NCBI GenBank assembly: GCA_032191485.1 | Contig: JAVDOI010000006.1 | Span: 9,840,056-9,904,055 of the forward strand | DNA from: Leptoclinus maculatus | Taxonomy: Eukaryota > Chordata > Actinopteri > Perciformes > Stichaeidae | DNA length: 64,000 bases | Direction of reading: 5' to 3' | In this document: positions 1-23,030 of the stretch, piece after piece | Layout: every line of letters begins with the position of its first letter | How positions within the stretch are numbered: position 1 is the first letter of the stretch | Translations under genes and position numbers: made by a program | Notes under the pieces: generated by a model | The model's input: only the letters and a program-made list of their open reading frames with translations | Database searches by the model: none | Told to the model about the DNA's origin: nothing

Positions 1-311
1 AGGTTTTTGTATTCTGTTATTGTCAGAATAGAATACTTTCAGTCTACACTTACTGTACAGTGTGTGTGAGTGTGTGTCTTGCTGTGCTCGGGACATTGGT
101 AATTGTTTTGTTCTCTGGCCCCGGCTTTGTCATTTAGGCCGGAAAGTAGGTCACACACGCAGAGTGCATTCAAATGGCCACGTTACTTTGGATGATAAGA
201 ACAATTCACTCTGTCCCCTCGTTCAGCAAGTGACCGAAACACACACACACACACACACACTCACACACTCTCTTGTGTTTTTTATATTTCAGACTAAACT
301 CTGGACTCTTT

Positions 312-344
<33 letters not shown>

Positions 345-433
345 CCTCGGTTGATTTCCTGACACAGTATTACGCAAAAAAATCGCAGAAATGTTTAAAA
401 TAATCTAAATTTCTTTTCTCCTTTCCGTTCCAG

Positions 434-11442
<11,009 letters not shown>

Positions 11443-13885
11443 GGTGGACGTTTGTCCTCTCAAAGGCTCTAAATGTAACGCAGTCTTTCATGATGCCTGG
11501 GGACTCCTGTTGCTCCCACATGCCGATTAACATCTGCTTCTCACTTCTTGCTATCCCCTGGTGGCTGGAGGACTCAACAGCAACTCACATTGCTTCCTTG
11601 TACCAGTTGAGTCTCCCACAAAAAGGCGAACCGGTGGTTTGGGGAGGGGCACAAACCCAGCGCGGAACAGAAGAAAGCCTCTGGGGTCCCTGGAGAGCTT
11701 TTGTTGTTTCTGTCACAAAGAGTCCTGTAAAGACCACTGAGTCTGAATACGTGCTCTGTGTGTTTCCTCTCATGCTGATCTGAGAAGATGTGGCCTTTCA
11801 TATTGTGATGAACTGCAGAAGCACAATAGAGAGGCTAGATGTATAGCAGAACGTTTTATATAATAATAATAAGAGTTGGGGAACATCCAAGCAACAGAAC
11901 ACAGAAAATATTAATCAGTATTTTAAATCAGATATTATCTCTGCTGTCAGTTAAGTAGTTTTTGTACTCAGTAAATTCAAAACTAGCCAGATACAGTCCT
12001 GTTGTGCATGGCGGCCATTTCCACATTTATTTTGTCAGCTTCACCAGTGACTCAAATTTGGCACTAACATTTTTTTAAAGACGAGGCTACTCACTATGAG
12101 TCACAAGTTATTTAGAAGTGATCACAGCAGCTACTAAGAGCAGCAGTGCCTCATTTTATGTTCATGGTCACTATTTCCAACTAGCTGTGTTTTTACCGTA
12201 CACATTATATACTTTTTTCGCGGTTGAAATTGACCAGAATTTTAATCAAAATGATGAACTTCAGATATGAACCTTTCAGTACACTATTATGGCTCTTTTT
12301 ACTTAACAGAAATTACTTTTTAATCAGTTCTTTTGTATTTCACGCCACTTTTAAAAGTAGGTCAAATATAATCATGACTAATATTTTATTAGTCAAAAGT
12401 TGTTATTCGTACATGAGTCATAATTTTTGTTGTCATCTTTTTATTTATTATTAATTGGTTTAAATTTGTAGATGAGCAAACTAAAATGTAATTGTAATCA
12501 GAACATAGAAATTAGTGCAACTACAAAAGCCAAATTAGTGACTTCTACTCCTTACTTTAGAAGAACTTGTAACTATATCAGCTGCAAGATGAACTATGTT
12601 GAATAAGAATAAAAGAAGTTCATTTTTAGTACCTATTGAGACTTTTGGAATAAATGTTAAAAGGGCCTGCTATTGTTGTGAAGACATAACAACAAACACT
12701 TATTTTAATACAGTGCAGCTTTATACAAGCAGTATCTTCTCCCCTGTATGTGTGGTGAAAATGAAAGACTTGAATTATTGCCAAAGCACTTTTATTGTTT
12801 AGTTTTCTTATTGTAGAGGTGAAATCTAACCGTAGCCCAGCATTATATGAAGTGTGGTAACGTAACCCAAACCCTTTACTTGAACTTTATGATTTTTAGT
12901 TTTTAGCTTAACAAGGTGCATCAATATATTGCTGTTCTTGTGTTTATATTTTATTAATTGTTTTTTATTTGGCTGATATTTTCCCCATATCAGTCAATAC
13001 CAATATGCATTTGTCTAACAATCATAACGCAGGTTCAGGCGTAATCATCAAGATAATCAAGTGTTTTTAGAGACCATGCTGGCCTGTTCCTGTTACTAAT
13101 ATGACAGCAGAAAAACAGTCACAACATGCTGTTTGTACGGCTTCATATTAGCAGTATGAACATTTTCAGGATTATACTGAAACTGCTTTTTTAAAGGTAC
13201 AATTAGTCTATTATATATTGGTGCATCCCAATTTAATAATCTCACTAATTTATCAGATTAACGTGTCTGGTGGCCATAACGAGCATTAACTTCATTAAGT
13301 TAATTGAGTTACATATTTTTTCCACTAGACACTTCACTGTTTTATATGACCTGTTGAGATGTTGGCTGGCTACCATTTCTTTTATCTGCAATGTAAGAAC
13401 TGGAACTTTTGACACGTGCAGGTCTTTTGGCCAATGCTTGTATTCTCCAGCAGAGTGAGTAATATCCCAGCGAATAAGCTATTGTATTAAGCTGGCCTGA
13501 TAGAGAGGCATATTTTCAAGGACTGTTGGCTGGACTTTGTCAGATATGAAAGCAAATTAATATGCTTGATGCTTCTTTATTACACAACTGTCAGTAAGAA
13601 CAAACCCAGCTATATACTGGATTTAATGATTTATTTTTGCACTGTATCTACATATCTGTGAAAAGTTGCATTTGTGCTTCCTTGTACATCAAATGTTTGT
13701 AAAGTGTTCAGGCCGTGAGTTGTGATCTTCATTCCATTTTGTTTTCTTGACCGTTTGCTAGAATATCAGATGAGTATCTCTGAATTAAACTATTCTGTAG
13801 CACAAATGTTTTATAACAATGTTTGCATTTATTGAATGAAATAACAATCTCTCTTTAAAATAAAGAAATACTTGATTCAAAGTCA
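11443..13885 (+). other. sort1: sort1 3' untranslated region
   Basis: About 2.4 kb of AT-rich sequence without a convincing reading frame follows the sortilin stop codon. It ends near an AATAAA at 13859-13864, the most plausible poly(A) signal before the next gene. The extent is inferred from that signal and the absence of other genes. Confidence 0.6.
13859..13864 (+). terminator. Candidate poly(A) signal of sort1
   Basis: AATAAA in AT-rich sequence, about 2.4 kb after the sort1 stop and about 750 bases before the mdm4 promoter. The assignment is positional. Confidence 0.5.
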
Positions 13886-14171
13886 AGTCAATATATGTAA
13901 AGTATGTTCAAAGCAAAATACAGCCTACTAAAATGTAAAAAGTACACGTCTCCATTGCGATAATGTGGTTATCTTTAACAGTGTTTTATTACTATTAATG
14001 GGTAAAAAGATGTAGTTCAATTGTCTTTTCTGTTCAATATACTGCTGGTGGTGTTGTAACGTTGAAGGAGGAGGAGGAGTTTTAAAATATTTGCATTAGT
14101 TGCTTACTGAAGATACTGATTTATCACTAACTCAACTTAAAAGTGCTAACAAATATTTAAGATAAAGTTTT

Positions 14172-14540
14172 GGTGCCACTTAAAATAAGGCACCGTTCAT
14201 GAAGGGTTTGTATAAGTTGTAACTACTAGCTTTATTAATAGTTTGTAATTATTTACATATGTTTTCATTTATTGGACCATATGACCACCGATATCTATTT
14301 AACAACTTATTTAGCATTTATAAATGGAGTAAAAACATATATAACTGCATTATTACCAAATATAAATAATAAACACTAGCAAGATTTTTCACAAACTGTT
14401 AACCAAAATATGTTACGTCATTATTGACTTATAACTAATATATTTATATATTAGTTACAGATTTAGTAACCAAACATAAAGCCATTAGTTACAATTTAAT
14501 AATATTTTCAAGAGGTGTCACTATTTTTATAAAGTAACAC
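14172..14540. mobile_element. MITE-like element with imperfect terminal inverted repeats
   Basis: The left end reads ggtgccacttaaaataagg and continues to ttgtaactactagcttta. The reverse complement of the right end reads gtgttactttataaaaatag and continues to ttgtaactaatggcttta. The two ends are alignable over about 60 bases, and the 369-bp AT-rich element has no coding capacity. It lies about 90 bases upstream of the mdm4 ETS-like site. Confidence 0.65.
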
Positions 14541-14589
14541 GAAACATTACGTTAGTAAGCACATGATGCTGCTGTAGCGTTCATTAAAC

Positions 14590-14816
14590 ACTAGGGGGCG
14601 CCACACTCCTGGCTTAAGTAATTGTCCAGCCGGAAGTTGCCATATTCATCGTTTTGAATCTGTAGTTCAGCTATGCTAACTGTCTGCTGTTTGTTAGTGA
14701 GAGCTAAAGTTGAAAACCCCAAGATGTATTAGCTGTATGTATATGTACAAGATGTCGGTTTGTTGTTAAGGCCGCTGTGCGTGTGGAAAAATGTAAAGTA
14801 ATGTCAACTCTTTACG
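14590..14816 (+). promoter_or_regulatory. mdm4: mdm4 promoter and non-coding exon 1
   Basis: CpG content rises here after AT-rich sequence. An ETS-type site CCGGAAGT is at 14630-14637, and a clean donor (tttacg|gtaagt) ends exon 1 at 14816. Exon 1 joins the acceptor at 15446/15447. The transcription start is not determined; a TATA-less CpG promoter is inferred. Exon 1 carries four AUGs in short upstream frames. Confidence 0.65.
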
Positions 14817-15466
14817 GTAAGTTTTTTCAACGAACGTATTGTTCAGGAACTAGCTAGCCAGCTAAGTTAGCTAACGGCAGCTCCGTCGTTACGTTAGCTA
14901 GCTAACACGTTTGCTAGTAACGAGAGCAGGTTTGTCACCTGCCAACGTAAACGTTACACAGATGTTCCAGTGTAACTGCCGGGCAGTAGCTTGTAATAGT
15001 TGCAGTTGTGTGCACATATTTATTTTTTTTGCGAACATTTCAACCGTTCTTCAAACGTTACGCTAGCTCGGCTTTTGGGGAAGTTTGGCCTTGTAATTTG
15101 AAGACAGTGGTTAACTGTCGCAAAAGAAAAAGTAATGGTGGAGTGGTGTAACTCAACCACCCTGCCTGTCAAGCTAGCGGATTTTGGTGCAGTCTGTTAA
15201 GCTTTAAACAAATTAGACCAACGATATTTGACGTTGCTTAAACTGTTTTGGTCTCTTAAGTGTTGCCGTTAAATGTAACGTTGTTAAATAATTAAAGTTT
15301 ACAGTTATTCGTCAATTTGGCCTCGTGGGCGTTGGTATTACGTGTACAGTCTAAGTGAAGACACCAGCGTTTTGTGATGGTGGTAATATAGATGATGATG
15401 AATTGGAAATCTGATTTATCTGACATGTTGTGATTCTGTATTTCAGACTTTGTTCGTTTACTATGA
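14801..15466 (+). promoter_or_regulatory. Upstream ORF spliced across intron 1, stop overlapping the mdm4 start
   Basis: An AUG at 14801 opens an 11-codon frame that crosses the exon 1-2 junction (14816 to 15447) and ends at TGA 15464-15466. The mdm4 AUG is 15463-15465, so the two overlap as ATGA. Three more minimal uORFs precede it: ATG-TAT-TAG at 14724, a 10-codon frame 14737-14769, and ATG-TAA at 14791. Whether all lie in the mRNA depends on the unknown start site. Confidence 0.65.
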
Positions 15467-18400
15467 GCTCCCTATCAGACCAGCTTCCGGCATCAAGCAC
15501 ATCATGCAGGACACTACCTGGAGATGGAAATCAGGTACACTTAGGAAACAAAAAACATGTCTTCTGCTTTGCCTATCAATTATTCAACATTGCACTTCTA
15601 GTTCATATTAAATCCTTAACGGTGGTACTCTTCTTTACCCCCCAGGTACAACCAAAAGCCCCTCTCCTGCAGATTCTGCGCGTTGCCGGAGCCCAGGAAG
15701 AAGTCTTCACGCTCAAAGAGGTGAGCTGTTCAGTGAAATGTCAAGTATGTTTGTTAGTATGCAGCCTGTTTTACTAAAGTGGTCAGTCCAGGCTTTAGTA
15801 GTCTTTTATACTGGGTTCCTATAAATGTGCCTTGTGGTTTCTGATATTCAGTATTGTTGTTGTAGGTCATGCACTACTTGGGTCTGTACATCATGGGGAA
15901 GCAACTGTACGACAAACAGAGGCAGCACATAGTCCACTGCCAGGACGACCCTTTGGGAGAACTGCTGGAGGTGGAGAGCTTCTCCGTCAAAAACCCAAGG
16001 TAGTCACCCCCCACATCAACAATGGTCAACACTCAGTAATGCTTCACTATACATCTAAACATATACGTCTAAAATACAGAGGCCCATTCTAAGTTCTCAT
16101 ATTCTCATTTCACAGCCCGGTGTATGAAATGCTCAAGAAATACTTGGTTGTGCTCGGTTGTTCTGGTAAGTGACACATTGATTTTCTGCTCTATATATAT
16201 TTATGTGACATAATGATTCTGTCAGGGGGAATATATGTAGTTCAGTACATGTGTGATGACTTGTAATTCAATTGTCTTCTTCCTCTTAACTTTGTGATTG
16301 GATTCTGTATGTTATTTGCTTCTTGAACATATGCTTTGAAGTGAAGATCCCTGGGTATATGGTGATTATCTATAAATATATTCCAAATCCAACTTTCTTT
16401 TTGCCTACTTTTGTGAGTGCTTGTGATAGTTTTTGCATCTCTTGGGGATGCGGGGACCAGAACTATGCCATTTTGCAGCTTGTCCTACAAAAGCCCCAGA
16501 AGAAGGCATTAGTGTGAGAGTGTATTGTGCTATAATTAAAGGGTGGGGATGTCCTTTTTCTGTTACTGTGTCTCATCTGAAATGCAGATGCTGCAGAGAA
16601 TCTTTCTGTGGGCCGTGAATGTGTAGAGGGCGGAGTGGAGGATCGTGGTCAGGTAAAACCGAAGCATGGTGCTAAGGAGAAACAGCCCCCCAACCTTTCT
16701 CACCTCACTACACACAACTCTGTTGAATACAAAGCTGTTAATGAATAATATATTTTTGTCATAACGTGCACTGATCACAGTGCTGGATTGAGACCAGTAG
16801 GCCTTGGTTTGGCTTAGTCACTAAGACTATAAAGCAGACGGCCGTTTGTGCTTGTGTGTAATGAGGAGGGAGGGTACGGACTGCTGTCTTCGTTGGTGTG
16901 CATTTGTACAGAGTGGCACCGTCTCTGTACAGCCCCATCCTTGGTTTGGTCTGGTGGTACTCCACCAGCACCACCCAGTGGATGGGGGGGCAGAGTCACC
17001 CTCTCTGTCTGTCTCAGAGTTCTCTGCTCCGAAACTGGAGGATCGCAGCTCCTGATCCAGCCGCAGGCCTAGCAATAACCCCCCCCCCCCCCCCCCCCTT
17101 CCTGTGTTCCTTCACCTGTCTTCCCGACCCCCTCCTAAATCCACCTTGATGTGTAAGACTTTGTCTAACCCTTTTTGAGCTTCAGTCCAATTTTGGCCCT
17201 TTGTCAGTGGCTTTATGAATCAAATGAGTTCTAATTAAATCTCATGTTAAATCCACTTCAAGGTTCAGATTTAAGATCTGATCTATATTTCCTCTATCAG
17301 CTTTGATTAATAGTTATTAATGTTAGACATGAGATGCATCATAATAATTTTCTTCTGTTTCCTTTCTTATCTGAAAACCTCTTAATTTCTGATTATTTCC
17401 ATAAGATATATATATACTGTACAAAACCAGGTATTTTGTATAGTATCTATGGATCTCCTAAAATAAGTAATTACTTAAATCCTATGATTTAGTTTGCACA
17501 GACTACATATTAGAACAGTGTTAATTAGTACACTGGCTTTCCTATCTCATTTGTCTCTATCTATCTGTGTGTTTTTTACCCTCCACACGATTTTGGTGTC
17601 CTAATTATATCCTAAATTTGTTATGACCTCCCTCCCCACTGGTCCGTACCCTAACTGCCCAGCCCCCTTTTCCCCGATCACATACCGAGAGGCCATCTTG
17701 AAAAGGAGCTGCGAGTCCTTCAAGAACCCAGTTATGGCTCTGTGTTCTAATGTTTGTCCTTCACGTCCCCCCGTCCCCCCCCCCCCCTTTAGATGTGTGG
17801 AGGTGTGGTCAAAGCAGGGCTGGAGGCCGACAGTGATGGCCCTCTCCTGCAGACCCCCTCCCAGCGACGTCCTCGGGAGCCAGACGACGGTAAGCAAACG
17901 GTTCCAAATGTGCCCGGGACGAGACTCGCTCAAAATGCTGAATTTAACGGTTCAACGCCTCTCCAGACTCCCTTGAAGGCCTGCCACGGTCAGCCTGCAA
18001 ACGGCCCAAACTGGATGTTTCTTTAGACGAGTGGGACCTCTCTGGCCTGCCCTGGTGGTTTCTGGGTAATCTCCGTAGTAATTACAGCCGCAGGAGCAAT
18101 GGCTCCACCGACATTCACACAAACCAAGTAAGAAGCCTTATTTGTAATACTCGTTCAGGGTTAAGTTGCGAGATTTCAAGCTTAAAAACAGACATCATTA
18201 CTTGTTGTCAAATTGCATGGATTGGTGGTCTGACTGATGTGTCAGCTGTCTCCCGCACAGGAGGAGGACACGGCCATCGTGTCGGACACCACCGACGACC
18301 TCTGGTTCCTGACCGAGGGCGGGAGTGAACAGGTGAGCGTGGAGATGAAAGAGGAAGGGAGCGCAGGAGAAGGGGAGGCTCTACCTGAGGATGAGGATGA

Positions 18401-19300
18401 AGGAGGGAAGGAGGAGAAAGCAGATCGCGAGGTACGACTTTGTTTCGGACTTCATTGGCCAGGCACACACCACATATCATTTTTAAATACGTGTATTTAC
18501 ACTCCAGGATAATGTTCTGAGATGTTTGATCTAACGACTTGTATATTTATCCAGATGCTGGAAGAGCCGGATGAAGACTCGCAGTGCCTAAGCGATGACA
18601 CTGATACAGAGATCTCCACACAGGTTTGCATCTGTTTTGTTCTCACTTGATGTTGTCGTTTTTAGGTTTTGATTAGCTGTAGGTTAAAACAATGCAGATG
18701 TGTGACTTTGTGTTTGCCTTTGCCCATTAGGATGCGTGGCAGTGCACTGAGTGCAGAAAGTACAACACGCCTCTCCAGAGGTACTGTGTTCGCTGCTGGG
18801 CTCTACGTAAGAACTGGTACAAAGATGTCCCCCGACTCGCCCATTCTCTCTCTGTTCCTGACATCCCAGCATGCAGCTCTCTCACCACCAACGATGAGGA
18901 AGATGACAGTGATACGGGCATTGACATCCCAGACTGCAGCAGGACGGTCTCTGACCCCGTCATCCTGCCCTCCCACTCCACAGCCGACCGCCCACTGCCC
19001 ACTATGGCCACAGGGAAAGGCAAGGGGCCGTGGCCCTCCGGCTTCCACAAGGACGAGCAGCTCTCGGGAGGGGAGAGTCAGGAGAACCTGGGCATGGAGA
19101 TTGAGGAGGTTAAGCCTGAGGCACTCCTGGAGCCTTGCAAGCTGTGTCGAGTGCGACCACGCAACGGAAATATAATTCACGGACGCACGGCTCACCTTAT
19201 AACCTGTTTCCCATGTGCAAGGAAGCTGCACAAGTTCCATGCTCCTTGTCCAGGATGTGGGAAGATCATTCAAAAAGTTATTAAGATATTCATCCTCTAA
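15463..19300 (+). CDS. mdm4: Mdm4 / MdmX, p53-binding negative regulator
   Basis: MdmX binds the p53 transactivation domain and pairs with Mdm2 through its RING. Ten coding exons give 487 codons (human 490): 15463-15534, 15646-15720, 15866-15999, 16116-16165, 16588-16652, 17793-17889, 17967-18127, 18261-18431, 18555-18623, 18731-19300. Domains: SWIB/p53-binding at about 25-105 (KEVMHYLGLYIM); a KRPK basic patch near 176; the inhibitory WWF motif at 194-196 inside GLPWWFLGNLRSNY; an acidic segment; a RanBP2-type zinc finger with C303, C306, C317, C320; and a C-terminal RING at 434-487 with C434, C437, H448, H453, C457, C460, C471, C474. A DIPD caspase-like site at 363-366 matches human DVPD. 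The following RTVSDP corresponds to the 14-3-3/Chk2 site RTISAP, with Asp replacing Ala. The start fits the vertebrate N-terminus (…CRTLPGDGNQ). Confidence 0.97.
16653..17792 (+). other. mdm4 intron 6 with poly-C runs
   Basis: This 1.1-kb intron contains a run of about 20 C at 17079-17098 and a second C run merged into the acceptor tract at 17768-17787. Several overlapping reading frames at 16,830-17,150 resemble no known protein and have no coding support. Confidence 0.7.
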
Positions 19301-21210
19301 AAGGGACACACACACACATCTGTCAGGCTCTGGGGAACTCGACAACACAAACACATTTGACCACACGGATGCATGCACTCTGGTTCACACTCTCTGCTCG
19401 TAGATACACACAAGCTGTGCACCTTAAAACGTACAATGATACACACGAAATATAGCACTTGGTGAAGCTTGCTCTTGGTTGCATGGTCTATTCTGCATCA
19501 CACTGCCTCTGAAGTATTTTGGGATGAAACCTTGGACACAAGAGTTTGTCATGCCAGATTGGTGCCACATTTAAATAAGGGACATATAAAGAAAGGCAGA
19601 CGTATTTATTTATTTATTAGAAGAGTGCACGTTTGTGTGAGCTATTTGGTTTCATGAAAGCTTGTGTTTTTTTCAGGCTGTGGATCTTCTCATTTGGTGC
19701 CATTTTAAACAAGTATTGCTGGCTTTAGTTCGGTTAGTTTAGATTTTCTTCCTCCATAGATTCACTTCAGTCATCTGGACAGAAATGGAAAGATCAGTCC
19801 AGGTATTCAACTACAATGATATGTTTGTAAGCATCGTCTAGGTTATTTTGTTAAATATATTTTGTAACTGTTTTCATATCCTCTTGTTGCTCTGACATTT
19901 AAGTTATGAAGACGAGATTGAAGGAAGAAAAGGAAAACGTTGATTTTGTTGTCAATGGCTGCAGCTCCATGAAAGTGTCCTCCTAAGCTTTCCCTAACAA
20001 AAAAAAGAATTATTAGCATAATTCAATGTACTGTAAAATACAAGTGATGGTGGCTTAAGTCCTGTTTCTCTCAACCTAGTATTTTAAAATGATATTGAAT
20101 TTAACCTGCTTGAGAATGCACAGCTGAAGTATTTACTGTACTTTCCTCTCGGGGTAGTAATTTGATGTTAATATGTATTCAGTACCGTATTTACGATTGC
20201 CACGCCACTGGTGACAGTTATGCCTGCAGTAAGTTATGTTCTATAATTGTTTGTTTAAATGTTACTGTTCAGAAAGAGCTACTTTACACCCCTCTCTTAA
20301 CGTATGATAAATGGAACAATTTCTGTAAATTTTGTATTTAATTAATTTATGATTTAAGTTTTGATTGATTGGATGATCGCCTCTAATGAAGCAGGGAAAG
20401 GCTGCACTTGCTACAGAGCTCTAAATGTGTACTTTTACAGAAACATTACTTTCTGAAAGATACACGGAAAAATCTTAAACTAAATTACTAAATGTACCGT
20501 GTCCAAAAAATGACTGGAGTACTTATTGGGAGTTGGAGGTTTGATTTCAGCGTTACACTGCCATGTAATGACTTTTAAGTTGTGTATTATAGATTTTATT
20601 TTGATGGATTATTTGAAGAATGTATTGTTGGACCACGTAGAAACGATTTACTCTCAGTAAGCGTGTGAGCTGCCTACCAATACTACCGGCTCTGCAACGC
20701 TCAGTGACACGAAGCATTTACCTCTCGGCTCTGCTCTGCGGAGAGAGAATCTTACAGATCTTTGATCGGATCTTCACTTGCGTTTAATCTTTCTGCCAGC
20801 AGGTGGGGAGAAGTCTGAATGTGGTATCTGGTGTACAGTACCAGTAATAACATGTAAAGCATATATAGAGCATGCCTGCTGTCGTGACTAGAGCCAGCAC
20901 TGAGCTGGTGTGAGAGCTATATTAGCTATATAAACGCTATAATAGGTATAAATATAATGTAGGCTGTTGTACTTATCGCCATAAATGTGCTTCGAGGAAA
21001 AACAAACCTCTTCTTACTAAAGATGTCATAAAAATGACTTAGCTTGCATATTATAGCCTTGATCCTGGTTCAGAATGACTGACTTGTTACAGTAGACATT
21101 TAGACTTTAACGGCTAACGTAGCTTATTTTCTTTTTCTTTTTTTTAACCTGTCATGGAATGAAATGAGTTGTTTTGTAAAGCAATAAAGAGTTAATTGTT
21201 TCATTGAGTT
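19301..21210 (+). other. mdm4: mdm4 3' untranslated region
   Basis: About 1.9 kb without coding frames lies between the stop and an AATAAA at 21183-21188. Length and AT content fit a long vertebrate 3' UTR. Confidence 0.65.
21183..21188 (+). terminator. Candidate poly(A) signal of mdm4
   Basis: AATAAA (gcaataaagagtt) about 1.9 kb after the mdm4 stop, just before a TG microsatellite. Positional assignment. Confidence 0.55.
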
Positions 21211-21243
21211 CACTTGCTGACCAGAGTCCCCACTAGTGAAGAG

Positions 21244-21244
<1 letters not shown>

Positions 21245-21309
<65 letters not shown>
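21245..21309 (+). repeat. (TG)~31 microsatellite
   Basis: Pure TG tract in intergenic DNA downstream of mdm4. Confidence 0.95.
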
Positions 21310-21310
<1 letters not shown>

Positions 21311-21728
21311 CTGGCTGAAGTATAAGTTAGTGTGTGACAGGCCAGCTGTCATGTGTTCTCTCCTCTGCTTACTCACCGTCCTGCTTCTTGTGTCTGCCGT
21401 GTTTTAGGGACAGACACCCTGTCCTCTTGTCTACAGTATATACTGTATTTTGCTGTAACGCATTCTGCCCAGGGCAGCTATCCTATCCCAGGATGTTGAA
21501 TAGATAATAATTACCCATTAGGGAAAATTCCCTGAGTGAGGAAAGTCCCCTGTGAAGCTCTCCACCATCTGACAACAAGGGTTCACTAAAGCCTAGAGGA
21601 ATAGCTCGTACAGACGTATTTTCATTATGAGTAATTTCATAGTGAGAGAAATGTATTTTTAAAGCACTTTGAAGCTGTAGTTTTACTCCGGGCTTTACAG
21701 AGGGAGGTATTCTAGGTTAAAACATCAA

Positions 21729-22300
21729 AGGTGAAGGAAGTATTCAGATTTGTTTCTTTGATACCATGTTGTAAAAATACTCAATTCCAAGTAAAGGTTC
21801 TGCAATTACCTAAGTTCAAGTGTATTATCAGTTAATTGTACTTTAAGTATTAAAAGTAAACATCTCAATGTAGAAAAACGGCCCCAGACTGTCATACTAA
21901 TGCATAATTAGATTACTATTGCATTAATGCATAAGCACTTTTGTTAGTTGAGGTGGAGCTCATTTTAGGACTCGGTGAGAAAAGTCCATCACAACTACGT
22001 GGAGCCCAAAGGGACATCTTCACATTGATGTTCGTCCAAACCTCTACATTGTTCAGTTTACTGTAATGTTACAGAAGGAACGCATACATTCTCACATTTT
22101 AGAGGATGGAACTGACCGGCATATTTGCATGAAAAATGAGTGAAAGAAATATCAAAAATAAACAATTACAATTTCTATCGACTAATCAATAAATGGGTTA
22201 ATCATTTCAGCTCTAATGTACTGTTGGCTAGTTTAATCTACAGCAATGCATCGTATTGTATGAGATCTTAAGTTGTGAAGTCTAACTCAAATAATTGTAT
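21729..22300 (+). mobile_element. Old teleost interspersed repeat (aagtattcagat… family)
   Basis: The phrases gtgaaggaagtattcagatt, aaaaatactcaattccaagt, taatgcataagcactttt, gaggtggagctcattttag and aatgcatcgtattgta occur in the order I remember from a common teleost non-autonomous repeat, probably hAT-like. Fragments with similar phrases lie at about 41,400-41,520, 48,640-48,700 and 50,400-50,530. Family identity is from memory. Confidence 0.55.
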
Positions 22301-22489
22301 TGAAGTAAAACTATTTTGTCTAACTTGTCCTCGGGTACAGTACTGAAGACAGGCCTACTTGGTTACATTCCACCGTTGGCAAACATCCCGCCTGAGAGAG
22401 GGGTGTTGCTGTCCTCCCTGTGACTTGCCCTACAGTATTAAACGCTCGTGACAGCCATACTAAAATGCTTTTGCGGACTCTGCATCTAA

Positions 22490-22680
22490 CTCAAGAATGG
22501 CATACCGTTTTGTCCGCGGCGTCTGGCAAGTCTCGCAGCGTAGAGGCGGAAAGAATGGCACGACGCCCCCGGTGACAAGGCACCCGGAGCTTGGCAGCTC
22601 TAGAATGGCACGGCCCAGGGAGTGGTAGGGGATCTGCATGTTTCCATGGCGACAGTACATCTATCCCAACGTCCCAGAAT
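22490..22680. repeat. GC-rich patch with repeated agaatggca phrases
   Basis: A CpG-dense stretch in AT-rich surroundings carries agaatggca three times (22494, 22551, 22602), each about 50 bases apart. A 66-residue minus-strand frame covers it but looks like no known protein. It may be a fragment of an uncharacterised repeat. Confidence 0.45.
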
Positions 22681-22976
22681 AACTTAACACATTCTCCCTT
22701 TATCCCCTATTGCGTATATGCAATACTTCCTACAGAGAAAAATAGTTAAGATAGAAGCTCCCATACTTTTGCCCATTTTTGTCATTTTATTGCTCTCACT
22801 GGCTTTCTCGTACCTTTGATGTACCTTTATAAATATACATCTCGATATAATCTCTTCTTGTGTCCTTTGTCTGCATACCTCCAGCCTGTTTACCCTCCTT
22901 TGCTTTCTTCTGGTTGTGTGTCTGGATATCTGTAACCGTATCTGTGTGTACAGGACTTTCCTTTCACCTCCATGCA

Positions 22977-22978
<2 letters not shown>

Positions 22979-23011
<33 letters not shown>

Positions 23012-23030
23012 AACACACACACACACACAC
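22979..23030. repeat. (CA)n microsatellite, interrupted
   Basis: Two CA runs separated by ctcaa. Confidence 0.9.

Noticed and set aside
18803..19378. 191-codon minus-strand frame
   Set aside because: Antisense shadow of the last mdm4 exon.
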